DNA of 64,000 nucleotides from Plantago ovata (taxonomy: Eukaryota > Streptophyta > Magnoliopsida > Lamiales > Plantaginaceae): contig CM051456.1 in NCBI GenBank assembly GCA_028274465.1, positions 105,189,348-105,253,347 of the forward strand. The letters run 5' to 3'. The position numbers and the translations under genes were made by a program. Below the pieces are notes generated by a model that was not told where the DNA came from, did not search any database, and saw nothing but the letters and a program-made list of their open reading frames with translations. Shown one piece after another: positions 32,588 to 43,878 of this stretch. The stretch's first letter is position 1, and every line of letters begins with the position of its first letter.

Positions 32588-34091
32588 AGATATTTTGTTA
32601 TAAAAACTTAAATAGCTTTGGCCTTGTTCCATTTTACCATCTTCCCAAATCCCAATTTAACTTCCGGTATTTTTTGGGCCATAAGTAGGGAGGTTCATCA
32701 TTTTTTATCTCACAATTAGCTGTGTAACTTTTTTTTATCCCCGTTTTAGTGTAACTTTAAACTACCTACAGAGTGTAATCCAACTAAAGTGATTATTAAA
32801 TTATAAACATTAGAAAACCAAGTGCAAATTGAGTTTAGTTCTCTTTAGATATATTGATATGTGGAGCTAAATCCGAAGGCACGCATGCTTGACAATAATT
32901 TAATTCCAATTTAGCTTAACCCATCTTGGGCAATAACATTTCCAGTTCCAAGACCTGTTTGATTTCTTATTGCTTCGAGAACTTGCGGATATGTTTTGTT
33001 TAGCATTATTAAACCGTGAGAACCGAATTAACAATGTTTTTAGCCATTTTGCACGCACGCACGAAGTTGATTAATTATGAGTTTATTACTAATGAAATCA
33101 TGATCAAGGCTCAGGATCCCAAGAAGTGAAAAGGCAAAAATATCGACACGAGCGCAGTAGTGTGCCTTATGTCACCATATACTTACAAGCTTGGTTTATG
33201 TGCGGTGTGAACCACTTGAGTTAATGTGACACGACACGATAAGTTCAATGTTCAAAGTGTTATGTGCAATGGTTTTAGCTTGAAAATAAATATGCATAAT
33301 AACATGTGATATTAGTGTTTATTAATTCTTGTCTAAATTCATAAACTATTATTGATACGGCGGTCTTATAATTTAATTATAAAAACTTATATTAAAATAT
33401 GTCTCTAAAACGTTAAGTGTTATACTCAAACTAAAGATTACGAACTAAGGACTTCAATCATGAGCCGACTAGTATTGCGAATTGATACGGGTGCATTGCT
33501 TATGCACGTAACTTTTGTACTCTTTCATTATTCTATCTATTAATATAATTTGGCCGCTTCTAAAAAAAATAAAAAAAATTGCCAAGTGAGAAAGTCGAAT
33601 CAAGAACAGTACATCCCAACTCTATGGAAATGTGATACAAGACAGTTAATGCATTTGAATTCTAATGGAGCTGGTGTCTTGGGCCAACCTAGTCCGGTAG
33701 CATGGTCTGATTGATTGGTGGTCAAATATAGTTAAAATGTTAAATCTCATATCGGGCTTATCTTGAATTCAAGCCCACAACATTGGCCCCATCGCAATAT
33801 TAATTATCAAATGTGGTTCTTTAATGTTTCCGGAGAAAATATTAGTTAGTACTAGATAATAGTTAAATTATTTACGGTGTACACATAATAAACTAATGTA
33901 AAATACTTCGTATTAAAAAAAAGTTACTAGGTCTAGATTTTACTTACTTGACTCCCATATGCATCTCCATTTGGTTATTTATTGCTGCTTATTTAGTTGA
34001 GTTGGATCATATTTTTCATTCACTTGTTTCTACTTATTTAGTTAAGTATTTTGTTGTTGTTTGTTCAGTTTTGCTACATGCTATGTATATA
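32588..34091. other. Intergenic stretch, nothing recognised
   Basis: AT-rich sequence with no supported ORF or element end. Confidence 0.25.
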
Positions 34092-34096
34092 GGTAC

Positions 34097-34385
34097 TGTT
34101 GGAGAATTAATATGAATGACTAGATTCCGTTCCTCCCCAACAATTGAAACTTTTGGGAGAGTTGGAATTCTATCATGGTATCATAGCCATCTGGCTCACG
34201 CCCACCTGGGTTCGAATCTCCTTGGAGAAAAACTCTGCCCCATGTCAAATTTTCCATTCGATTGGCCTCCTCAAAGAGGTTGAAATCAGCCACGGGTGCG
34301 GGTGCGTGTTGGAGAATTAATATAAACGACTAGATTTCGTTCCTCCCCAACAACTTAAACTTTTGGGAGAGTTGGAATTCTATCA
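34097..34385 (+). mobile_element. SMART/TRIM miniature LTR retrotransposon, complete
   Basis: Two 79-bp LTRs (34,097-34,175 and 34,307-34,385), each starting TGTTGGAGAATTAATAT and ending TTCTATCA, enclose 131 bp. The primer site TGGTATCATAGCC directly follows the first LTR and differs at one base from the initiator tRNA-Met complement. A purine-rich GGGTGCGGGTGCG precedes the second. Flanks GGTAC (34,092-34,096) and GGTGC (34,386-34,390) are a 5-bp target duplication with one change. At 289 bp it is about the size of the very small SMART family reported across flowering plants. It encodes nothing. The segment GGGTTCGAATCTCC inside resembles a tRNA T-arm/B box. Confidence 0.85.
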
Positions 34386-34390
34386 GGTGC

Positions 34391-35488
34391 AATATAACTT
34401 CATTGCCTTTATTTTTTTTCCCTCCAGAAACTGTATACTCGTTAAATTTAAATCAAATTTGAATGTTTAGAGCATAAGTATGTGTTGCACACACTTAACT
34501 GCCAACCGCCCGCTAATCTTGTCACCCTAACCGTCGTGGTTTGATGAAATATTCCACCCACCGTGATTTGTCATCATGACCACTCACGTATGTGGGTCGC
34601 TTAGATTTTTGTTTAAAACTCGCAAAAACCAACCCCGCGGTCACCCCGTGCGTGATGCTCTTGACGACTTACCAAAATCTAATTCCTCATACACTTCGAG
34701 ATGCATGTGCGTTGCAAGGGATTTTGTGAGAGAGAGGGTTCGCTAGAGAGTGGAAAATAGTGGATACATCATGGTGTGGGGTGACAAGAAAGTTCCTGGG
34801 AATCTCTCGTTTAGAATTAAGACGCCAGATTTGCACAATGGTGGATTGGATTTACCTTTGCTACAATATTTGTTTTGGGAGGACGTCGAGGAAATGATCA
34901 AGATCTTGGTTGGTTCAGGTCAGTCATGAGAGGATATCCGTATTTGGCATTACATGGGTAAATTGCAGGTTTTGGTCCTTCAAGTCCCCGTCCTCTTCAG
35001 TTTTGAACAAGATATACACGAATTATACTTGAACATTACAATATAATTTGGAGGTTCGCCTTTACGAAAAGGTTTAACTACTCATAGATGGAGCAGTAGA
35101 CATAACAACAATAAAGTAAAAGAGAAGAGATGATGACTACGTTATTCGTTCCTTGATGGTGATGCCATGCTAGTTTTGTTTTTTTTTTTTTTTTTTTTTT
35201 TTCTTTTTTTTAATATGAATGGCCCGGGATTTGGTTGACGACTATCCTTCAATTTCGTTCTAGGATTCGAATGTGTGTGTTTTGAGGGTGTAAAAGGGGT
35301 TTATATAGTGGGAAAATGGTTGACAAATTTTCGGCCAAAAATTGTATGAGAAAATTGGGGACAAAGTTGAAGATTTGGGCTGGAAAAAGGTTTTCTTAAC
35401 ATGGTTGGTTAACTGCTCCCTTGTAGAGTTGTTTCCTTTGGAGGGACTTTCAGACGTTTAAATTTCAGTATGCTAAAGTCTATGTGGA
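34391..35488. other. Intergenic stretch with a long T tract
   Basis: A T-rich homopolymer run lies at about 35,178-35,210. No gene recognised. Confidence 0.25.
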
Positions 35489-35893
35489 GGCCGACCTTTC
35501 CTAAAATGACGAAAAGGGCTGGTTTTGTGATTCAATCAGTGGTTTTTGTCAAAAACTCGCTCAACCTTAAACCGGTCGATTTTTTTAAAACCGATTCACC
35601 TTGTGTTATAAATTAAACTGAACACACAGTAAACACATAGTTAAACGTGTGTTACTGTGTGTTCGTCTGTTTTCTTCTCCTGCTTCTCATCGTCCCCTTT
35701 TTCTTTGAGAATCTCAATTTTTCACCGATCAATGAATGAAACAAGGCGGTTGTTCTTTTTTTTTTTTCCCTTCGTTTCTGCAACTTCGTGTTCGTTGTTG
35801 GTGCTTTCTAGATCTAGGGTTTAGAATTTGGTATTTCTCAGATCCAATTCCACAGATCTAGGGTTTCTGCTTCAGTGTTTATGCAAATTACAC

Positions 35894-36980
35894 ATGACGA
35901 AGAGGAAGGTTTCTGATGTTGATTCAGACATATCTAAATCGAGGGAACCGAAGAATCACTATAATTGGAAAGGTGCTTCCAATAAGGGTATGTTTTCGAT
36001 TTCATAGATTTCATGCTTCTGTTTTTAGTAGTTGTTTGCTTGTAAGGTATTTTTGGTGTTAGTTTGATCGTTTGAGGTGTTCGTTTTAAATTCTCTGGTA
36101 TGCTTATTTATTATACTTTGTATTTGAAAGTACTCGAGTTTCTCTGGTATGCTTATGAATGATATTTGGTGTGGTTCTAAGTGTTTTTGGTGTGGTTTTA
36201 AGGTTTATTGGTGTGGTTCTAAGTGTTTTTGGTGCGCTTGTATTGTTTGTTGGTGTTTGTCTTCTGGTGTAGCTCCAAGTTTTCTTGGTGTGTGTTTAAG
36301 TGATGTTGGTATGCCTTTTAGTGTATTTAGGTGTGCTTATAAATGTATTTTGGTATGGTTTTAAGGCTTATTGGTGTGGTTCTAAGTGTTTTTGCTGTGG
36401 TTGTAATGTTTGTTGGTGTTTCTCTTTTGGTGTAGCTGTACGTGTTCTTGGTGAGTATAAAAACTGTTTGGTGTGTGTTTAAGTGATGTTGGTGTTCCTG
36501 TTAGTGTATTAGGTGTGCTTATAAATGAGTTTTGGTATGGTTCTAAGGTTTATTATTGGTGTGGTATTTTTGTGTGGTTCTAAGTGTTTTAGGTTTGTTT
36601 CTAAGGTTTGTTGGTGTTGTCTTTTGGTTTAGCTCAAAGTGTTGTTGTTGTGGTATAAAAGTTGTTTGTGTGTGTTTTTAAGTGATGTTAGTATGCTTTT
36701 AAGTGCATTAGGTGTTCTTATAAATGAGTTTTTGGTGCTTCACAGGATGAGCTTCAAGGAGCATTGTGATCTTGGAGAGGCTAGCTCGTTGGATTATGCT
36801 GTGAGGATTGCTGCGCAGTTGAAGGTGATTAGCAATTAGCATCCTACGATGTCTGGACCTGCAACCACACTTCTACACAAGCTCAAGAGTCTGAAGACCA
36901 CAAACTATGAATTGGAGGATTTCATGGTTGTTGTGTTTGATTTTGTGGAGAAACTGCATGAGGACCATCCTGTTACTTGA
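35894..36980 (+). pseudogene. Inward-reading gene fragment on the left arm, unrecognised
   Basis: A first exon may run 35,894-35,987 (MTKRKVSDVDSDISKSREP..., donor GTATGT). A last exon at 36,746-36,980 follows a CACAG acceptor. Joined directly, the exons are out of frame, so middle exons are missing or the gene is broken. The last exon also has an in-frame TAG at 36,837-36,839, before HPTMSGPATTLLHKLKSL. The protein is not recognised; its acidic-basic start resembles N-termini of Myb/SANT-like transposon accessory proteins, but only weakly. The 0.76-kb intron between is full of a GTGTGGTTTTAAGT-like repeat. Confidence 0.35.
36160..36730 (+). repeat. Degenerate array of GGTGTGGTTYTAAGTGTTT, sense orientation
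   Basis: Roughly 20-25 imperfect copies of a 20-25-bp unit lie inside the left gene's intron. The same motif reappears in inverse orientation at 37,190-38,900. Confidence 0.7.
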
Positions 36981-37189
36981 GAATGTTGAATGGTTGTTAA
37001 AACATCTTTTTAAGTTTAGTAATTTCTTGAATTCTGTTTGTTTTAAGTACATTTTAAGTTTGTATGTCAGTACTTATGGGTTGTAGTGTTTGAATCTATA
37101 TATCTATCTATTGCTATCTATTTTGAAAGATTTTCACTGTCTTTTTTCTTTTTTGAAGTATTATAAAATCATGCAGTGAAATGTACTTA

Positions 37190-38900
37190 AATCCACACCA
37201 TAAATACTTAAAATCATATCGTATGTACTTATAACCACACAGACATGGTTTTAAGTCTACTTGGTGCGGTTTTAAGTCTACTTGGTGTGGTATTAAGGGT
37301 AAATGTACTTTCGTATACTACAGGTGATTAAAATGAGAACTTGCAGTATTTCAATATTATTTCTTAATTATAACCACAACATGGTTTGTTAAAATCCCAC
37401 CAAGTCTGCTTAAAACCACAACATGGTATATTGCACAACAGATAAAATAATGTATATAATTTAAGAGCATGTAACAAGCAATATTATAAGCAAAATTCTT
37501 CATTAATTTTAATGTTTTGAATCAAACATTCAGTCACTTGATGCTTTTTCAAAAATAAGTGTCATCATCCTCATAATAATATCAACAAATATTTCAAAAA
37601 TGAGTATCATCATCCTCATAATGACATCAACAAACAATCTATAGTAATCGCTCTGGTGGTGTGTTGAATGCTTGAATTTGCACCTTTTGAAATTGGCTTC
37701 ATGCGATTAAACTTGCTTGTCAGCTTTGGTTTCCTTCCCTTTGTTTTTGCTGGGAGTAGATCCAACAGACGTGGAGGCTCTTCAGCTTGTTGTGTGGTGG
37801 TCGTACTTGTTCCTTCGATACTCTGAGTTGCATTGCTCCCCTGTGTCCCTCCAATAGAGAGCATAGACTTGACTTGTTGTATATCCCTGTTGAAGTTGTC
37901 TTCAAGTATATTTGAAGAAGAAAAAAAAGAAAAACAAAAAAAACAAAGTGAAGCATATTAATGTACAAGCTTAAAATTTCACCAAATAAACTTATTATCA
38001 CACCAAACATCCTTAAAAGTATAATTACATTTATATATCACTTCTGTGTTATAAGCATAACAACTTGTGTTAGAAACCACAACAGTTGTTCATAAAAGCA
38101 TACCATTCTTCCTTAAAACACACCATGGCCACTTAACTGTACAATGGACAATCCCGCAACAACATTATTTAAAATCATATTAAAGATGCTTATTACCACA
38201 CCATTAATTTTTAAAACCACACCAAGGTTTCTTGAAATTTCAGCACGCAACAGAAGGTGACATGCGTATTTCAAGAGCACATCATAGTATATTATAACCA
38301 CCTCATGTTTTTTTATTAAAACCGCACCATGACATCTTAATACCACTAAATGTACAAACCCATCACTGTAGCAATATAATGTTTCTTATAACCACAACAA
38401 CACTATTTAAAACCTCACCAAAGATGCTTATTACCACACCATCAATACTTAAATCAACACCATGATGTGTTAAAATTGAGCATGCAACATAAACTAAAAA
38501 TTCTATGAAGCTACTTAAAAGCACAACAGTAGTAGCTATAAGCACACCAAAATCTCTTAGAAGTACAACATTAAATCTGAAGTTGAACTGCATATTTCGA
38601 TACCACATTGTAGGTTCTTAAAACCACACCAAACTTACTTTTAAGCACACTATATCAGTTCAAAACCCTAGGATGGTCAAATACAGGGCAGTAGCTAGCT
38701 ATAAGTACACGAAATTCGATTGTAGAAGCTTAAAACTACATCAGATGTTCGTTAAAACCACAACAGGAGTAACTATGAGCACACCAAATTCAATTACAGA
38801 GCTTAAAACCACATCATATGCCCTTAAAACTAGATTCTCACATTTCATCAATTATAGAAGCTTAAAAGCACACAGAAAATGCTTAAATGTAGTTAGAAAC
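37190..38900 (-). repeat. Degenerate array of CTTAAAACCACACCA, inverse orientation
   Basis: Many imperfect copies of the complement of the left-arm motif are spread through the right arm (dense from 38,180 to 38,880; sparser and partly in the other orientation near 37,250). The two arms could pair in a long read-through RNA. Confidence 0.65.
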
Positions 38901-39007
38901 GTACGAAATTGTTGTCTAGGTTCAATTTCTTCGATTTCTTCAACATCAGATGAGCATTCCTCCTCCAAATCTCCGATCAGTTGCTTCATGCTTTTGACAA
39001 ACTTGAT
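37616..39007 (-). pseudogene. Inward-reading gene fragment on the right arm, FAR1/MULE-like C-terminus?
   Basis: A possible internal exon at 38,905-39,007 (acceptor TTCAG, donor GTACGT) encodes SMKQLIGDLEEECSSDVEE..., an acidic segment. A possible last exon at 37,616 to about 37,900 encodes RDIQQVKSMLSIGGTQG...AKTKGRKPKL...SKFNRMKP. TKGR-type tails and short acidic N-termini occur in FAR1/FHY3-like MULE-derived proteins, but the catalytic core is absent and the match is weak. The intervening intron-like sequence is filled with the CTTAAAACCACAC repeat. Confidence 0.3.
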
Positions 39008-39448
39008 CTGAACGTGTTTTCAACAAATCAGAAGGTATAGCATTAGAAAATGATGAAATCGAAGCTTGATTAAATGAAAACGTACAAACACAGATTGAAT
39101 TCTCAGATTTAGGAGGTAGAAACGAAGCTTTTGGTGTGGTTATTTTACCTGATTGTGTCTATTGAAGCTGGATTCATTGAGATCTGATGGATATGCGTCT
39201 GGCAGTCGATATTCCGGCGAGATTCCGGCGAGCACGAGCGATTTGGGGAGAATTTGGGAGATTTTTGCGTGAAACATGCAGTCACACCGTTTGTGTGTGT
39301 TTCCGTATGTTTCTGATTTTGTGCGTGATTTATGTTGTATTTATACTAGCGAGTTTTTCCATTTTCTGGTCAAAATCGGTTTATGGTTTTGGAAGGTGAT
39401 TTTTTTGCTAAAAACCAGTCCTTTCCTAGATGGTAGGAAAGATCTTCC

Positions 39449-40259
39449 TTACCATATACTTACTCTTTCATTATCTTTAAAAGTGATCTTCTACAATATT
39501 TTAGTACTTCGAAAAACTGTTCACAAAGCCGGGTTCCACGTCATTATTGGATTCCTATAACTCCTTGCATGTATGAATTATCTCCATCAATCTATACTTT
39601 CTCGCTTTCGCCATTTTTCTTCATAATTTCTTCACTTTGCATACTTGACCTCAGTAAACCATATAAAATGTAATAAGACGTAATATAATAATAATACTTC
39701 ATATTAAGGCTAAAACGTGGGTAAAAAAAGTATCAAATCACGCAACTCACCGGTTCATCAGTTCCAACACTTGAATAAAAGAGATACTGATTTTTCTCAT
39801 GTTTAACAAGATCATGAATACAATAATTTTCCATTTTCTTACCCAAAATTCATGCAAAATTCTAATTCGATATATATATCGTGTTCAAACCGGTGCTAAA
39901 AGCAAAGAAACTTGGGCAAAACGGACAAAAAGAAAGGAAGTGTCTTAGCCAAATTGTCGATAACGTCAGATCAATCAATCAATTGGAAATGTTTTCTCTA
40001 AACTCTACATTACTTGGTGTTGGACCTGATCCAACAGGATACGTTGTACCGGCTTTTGTTCGTTTACTGGATTGTTGGACTGTATACACACATTTGGGCT
40101 CTTTTGGGGTCTTGATGGACCGTTAAATCTGGCGCAAAATCATTGCAATAAAACAACTCTGATTGAAATCACAACTCTGATTGAAAATCTCGATCAAACA
40201 ACCATCATTTCTCTCATCTACCACTTCTGAATCAATTCTCAGAAATTCAGGCGCAACCA
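39449..40259. other. Upstream region and 5' UTR of the IST1-like gene
   Basis: An 81-residue open frame at 39,881-40,126 has no recognised domain. The last 100 bp or so before the ATG at 40,260 are CT/CA-rich and probably 5' UTR. Confidence 0.35.
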
Positions 40260-43200
40260 ATGTCTGTGCTGAACCAGCTGTTCAACAGGGGAGTCCTGGG
40301 AGCGAAATGGTTCGTTAGTTCAACTTCTTCAATTCGCTTATTTAGTTTCAATTTGACCTTTTGGTGATTCCATTTTGCTGCCTGTTCATAGGTCTTTTAA
40401 GCTTGGCATCTTACAATTCTATTTGTGCTGTATAATTTAATACTTCGTGTATATTGAATTGATGATGTTTTACCGTTGAGGTTATTCTGTGAAGTGTAAA
40501 TTGAACATAGTTTTTTTTTTTGATTTTTGTTTTGTTTTAGTGAATTGGGGGTTTATTGTATGTGTGGTTAATTGTAGTAAAACATGCTTAACGTTGGCAA
40601 TCTCGCGCATGAAACTGTTGCAAAACAAGCGAGATGCTCAGCTAAACCTAATGAGGAAGGAGATAGCACAGTTCCTGCAGACTGGCCAAGAATCGATTGC
40701 TCGGATTAGGGTACTCATTCATCTTTGGAAGTCTATCATTGTTTTATCCTCTATGAATATAATAGTAATGGTACCTCCCTTTTGATTTGTTATCCGTGTC
40801 TTTATTAGGTCGAGCATGTCATTCGAGAACAGAACACCTGGGAGGCATATGAGATTCTCGCGATGTTCTGCGAATATATTCTTGCTCGTGTCCCTATTCT
40901 TGAAAGCCAGAGGTAAAATTCTCATCCGTCAGCATATCCGTTTTAGTAACATCGATTTTAGTAGACAATATTATGGAGAATTTTATCCGCTTAGAATACC
41001 ATAGTTGCTTACTTGTGCGAATTCTGTGGCATTTCATGTTTATGTCTCAAGGAATCAGCCAATAAATAAGTAGTCTAGTGTTTAATCTAGTTTCTATATT
41101 GTGTCATGTTATCTAGGATGCCAGTTTAGCTCTCTTGGATACAAGTAACCAACAATTAGGGCATTACCGAATAGCTATGTACTGCAAGTTTTTTTTGTTT
41201 TCTGATATGTGATACTGTACTTTAGCAATCTGATCTTGTATAAATCTGGCTAAGGTACTCTTCTCGTCTAGATATAGTCACCCATTTAGTGACATGCCTA
41301 AGATGAGCCATCCTATGAGTTATGTGTAATATCCAAGAGCTTATAAATTTCTGGAGGGGAACCCCGGATTTCCAGGGATCCTATCTATTTATTGGTAATC
41401 TTGACGAGCCAAAGTGGCCTGAGGACGGCCCCTCAGAAGTTGGTAGACCACATTATATAAGAAACGGATGCCCAGGATGTGGATCTGAGGTGCCGCCTGG
41501 CAAGAGTCTTTATTGAGGCGTCATCTCAGACAATCTCCTGGAGGTTGTCGGATCAGGCTGGTGAATAAGGTTCAATATCTTGTATCGCCTAGATGCCTAT
41601 AGCATATCCTGATCCATTCATCCTTCTCTGAACTTGTTTTGTCTTAAGTCTGAACATTAACGATTATTAATTTCTCATGCAATCTGGCAACATCTGCAAG
41701 CCAATTATCCTTCTGTCTCTCAGAGATAAGACCAAAAGACCATAAGCTGCTTGTGTTTTGTTTCTTTCATCTAGATACCATTCTAGTTATGGCAAAGCAA
41801 TTATCTTTCATGTGGCTGAGTGACATTTGAGATATTTGGATTGATTACCTGATTACTATTACCCAATGTGGAGAATTTTATACTTTAAATAATAAATCTA
41901 GTCCATGAAAATATTTCAGTGCTTGGAATTTGTTTTCGTAGCCAACACCTAATAATCTAATATTGAAAGTCTCCCATTTGTTCCAAGAATAGGGTCTTTC
42001 TGAACTCTGAACTCAAACATTATTAATTGCTTGTCCAACCCGGCAGCATGTATGAGTCAATGATCGTACTGTTCTCTTGGAGAGGGGATCTATGTCAATA
42101 TAGTGATATACTGCTTACCCATCGTTTCTTTTGTTCATACTCAGTCTGATTTGGCTCCCTGATATTGCCTATCTGGACTCTACCTTATGAGCATGAAACT
42201 GTAATATATATGTGTGTGTTCACAGGCTGAACCAATTCAAATATAAATAAAGTTTATAACTTCATCACAGGAACAATAGTTGTATGCCTTGATCTTGTAG
42301 AACTTCTAAGGAGTGGTGAGTGATAAAGTTCGATATATGATACAGCAGATATGCAACGTGCCATCCATAATGTTTCAGCAAATGGGCTGAAGAAGATAAA
42401 TGTCTTGTGCTATTGGAAATTTATCTGAAACCTATATCAAAATAATCTTGCTTGTCAACAATTTTAGGTCAAGAATTAGAGAATTCTGTTGAGAGCAGTA
42501 AGAAAACTGATAAACTCTGTTATGGAAACTCGTGAAGGAAGTTTAAGCGCTGTACTACTCTGTATTTGTTTGGTAACACAAGATGGTAGGACTTCTTTCA
42601 ACAGAATGTTTTGTAGTATCATCATGCCTAACTAAGACAACTTTATTTCTTGTGTTTTGTTCCAGCCGATAATGCATAGTCAATAAAAAGTAAGGTTATT
42701 CAGGAGGACATAGTATGGCTTGGTGCAATGACTTTTATATCTGTTCACAGGTCTTAAACAATTTTGGATTCTTTTTTCTTTTCTTTTCTTTTTTGTTAAT
42801 TAACAAATTTTATGATCATGGTTAGATCTTTTGGTGACAATGAAACATGTTTTTCACAGATCTATCTACTTATATGATAGATATATAGAGTGGGCTTACT
42901 ATATTATAATTATAGATTTATCAATTCGGTATTACACCGTTGCTGATCTCCCTTTCCAGTTATTTCTTCACAAAAGTATTAACCAGTTCATAGAATGCTG
43001 TTATATTTCTTGAAACAGGGAATGCCCTACAGAGCTGCGGGAAGCAGTGGCAAGCATAATATTTGCAGCTCCCAGATGTTCAGATTTGCCTGATCTATTA
43101 CATGTCAGGAACTTATTTGCCGCAAAATATGGAAAAGAATTCATAGCTGCCGCATCTGAGCTTCGCCCTGATACTAGCGTTAACCGCACAGTTAACTGAG

Positions 43201-43878
43201 TTTGCTTATTATTTCTTTTACATCGACCTGTTGGAGCAACTTTAACTCATATACATGCATATATCACATGATTTGCCAGATTGTTGAAAAACTCTCCGTG
43301 AGTGCTCCACCTGCAAATGCAAAGCTCAAAGTACTAAAGGGAATTGCTGTGGAACATGGGATCATTTGGGATTCAACAAAAACTGAAACTGAATTTAGCA
43401 AACAACCCGAGGATCTTCTGGTACCGACATTCATTTAGACCTTTTTTCTTCTTCTGAACTTGGCCATTCTTAATTAATGCACGGGCCAATATCATATTTG
43501 ATCTAATCCTCACTTTTCTATTCTATCTAATGCACACTTCAGAATGGGCCAAAGAAAATAGCTGTACGACCTCAGGTTCAAAGACCAGAAATTCAGAGAG
43601 CACCATCTGTGGAGCATTCTCCAACTTCTTCAGATGGTAAACATGGAAATGGCCTATTGCAATCTCCCAGCAGTTCTTTCAGCACAAAACCTTTTGTTGC
43701 TAGTGTTGTAAATGAAGTGTCAACCAGGGATCAAAATACAGTGCCTGTAAGTTCACTACCATCCGATGCATTGCAAAGGGCTCGCAATGCCATAGCTGCT
43801 GCAGACCGTGCATCCGCTGCTGCACGTGCTGCTGCTGAGTTGGTAAATGTTAACTATAGCCCACTCAAACTAGATTAG
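40260..43878 (+). CDS. IST1-like protein (ESCRT-III-associated), six exons
   Basis: Six exons with canonical GT-AG borders join in frame to 311 residues: 40,260-40,309, 40,578-40,710, 40,809-40,912, 43,019-43,190, 43,280-43,420 and 43,543-43,878. The IST1 (regulator of Vps4 activity) domain spans about residues 10-180, with the family landmarks KCKTCLTLAISRMKLLQNKR, ESIARIRVEHVIRE, EYILARVPILESQRECP, FAAPRCSDLPDLL and KYGKEFIAAASELRPD. IST1 proteins bind ESCRT-III subunits and regulate the VPS4/SKD1 ATPase in multivesicular-body sorting. The C-terminal tail is low-complexity, ending in an Ala-rich helix (RASAAARAAAELVNVNY); I see no clear MIT-interacting motif. Length is close to the short Arabidopsis paralogue At1g25420 (about 320 residues). 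The terminal exon could instead splice at GTAAATG (after AEL), but reading through fits the family end better. Confidence 0.93.
40913..43018 (+). other. Large third intron of the IST1-like gene
   Basis: A 2.1-kb intron, much longer than the other four (268, 98, 89 and 122 bp). It contains a GC-richer patch at about 41,340-41,600 (GGAACCCCGGATTTCC, GGTGCCGCCTGGCAAG) that looks unlike its AT-rich surroundings and may be an old insertion. No ends were found. Confidence 0.6.

Larger units (their letters stand above)
35489..39448. mobile_element. MULE-like two-gene DNA transposon relic
   Basis: Diverged inverted ends: left GGCCGACCTTTCCTAAAATG, complement of right GGAAGATCTTTCCTACCATC, both continuing to AAAGG-CTGGTTTT. 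Inside each end is a leader-like segment followed by gene fragments that converge toward the centre (plus strand from 35,894; minus strand from 39,007). This is the architecture of MuDR, where two genes are read inward from the TIRs. I found no clean target duplication, and the fragments do not show a full transposase, so classification is tentative. Confidence 0.45.

Noticed and set aside
34188..34225. tRNA gene in the SMART element (GGGTTCGAATCTCC)
   Set aside because: Only a T-arm-like stretch is present; no acceptor or anticodon arms can be formed, and it is internal to a miniature retrotransposon.
36149..36482. Cys-rich small proteins (CGSKCFWCGFKVYWC-like)
   Set aside because: They are translations of the degenerate GGTGTGGTTYTAAGTGTT array; the Cys/Trp pattern follows the repeat period, and the same DNA lies in a predicted intron.
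35489..39448. 9-bp target duplication for the 36-39-kb element
   Set aside because: Several boundary choices were tried; none gave matching 9-, 8-, 5- or 3-bp flanks, so no duplication is claimed.
41322..41516. 64-residue frame in intron 3 of the IST1-like gene
   Set aside because: Lies wholly inside the intron, no domain; probably part of an old insertion.
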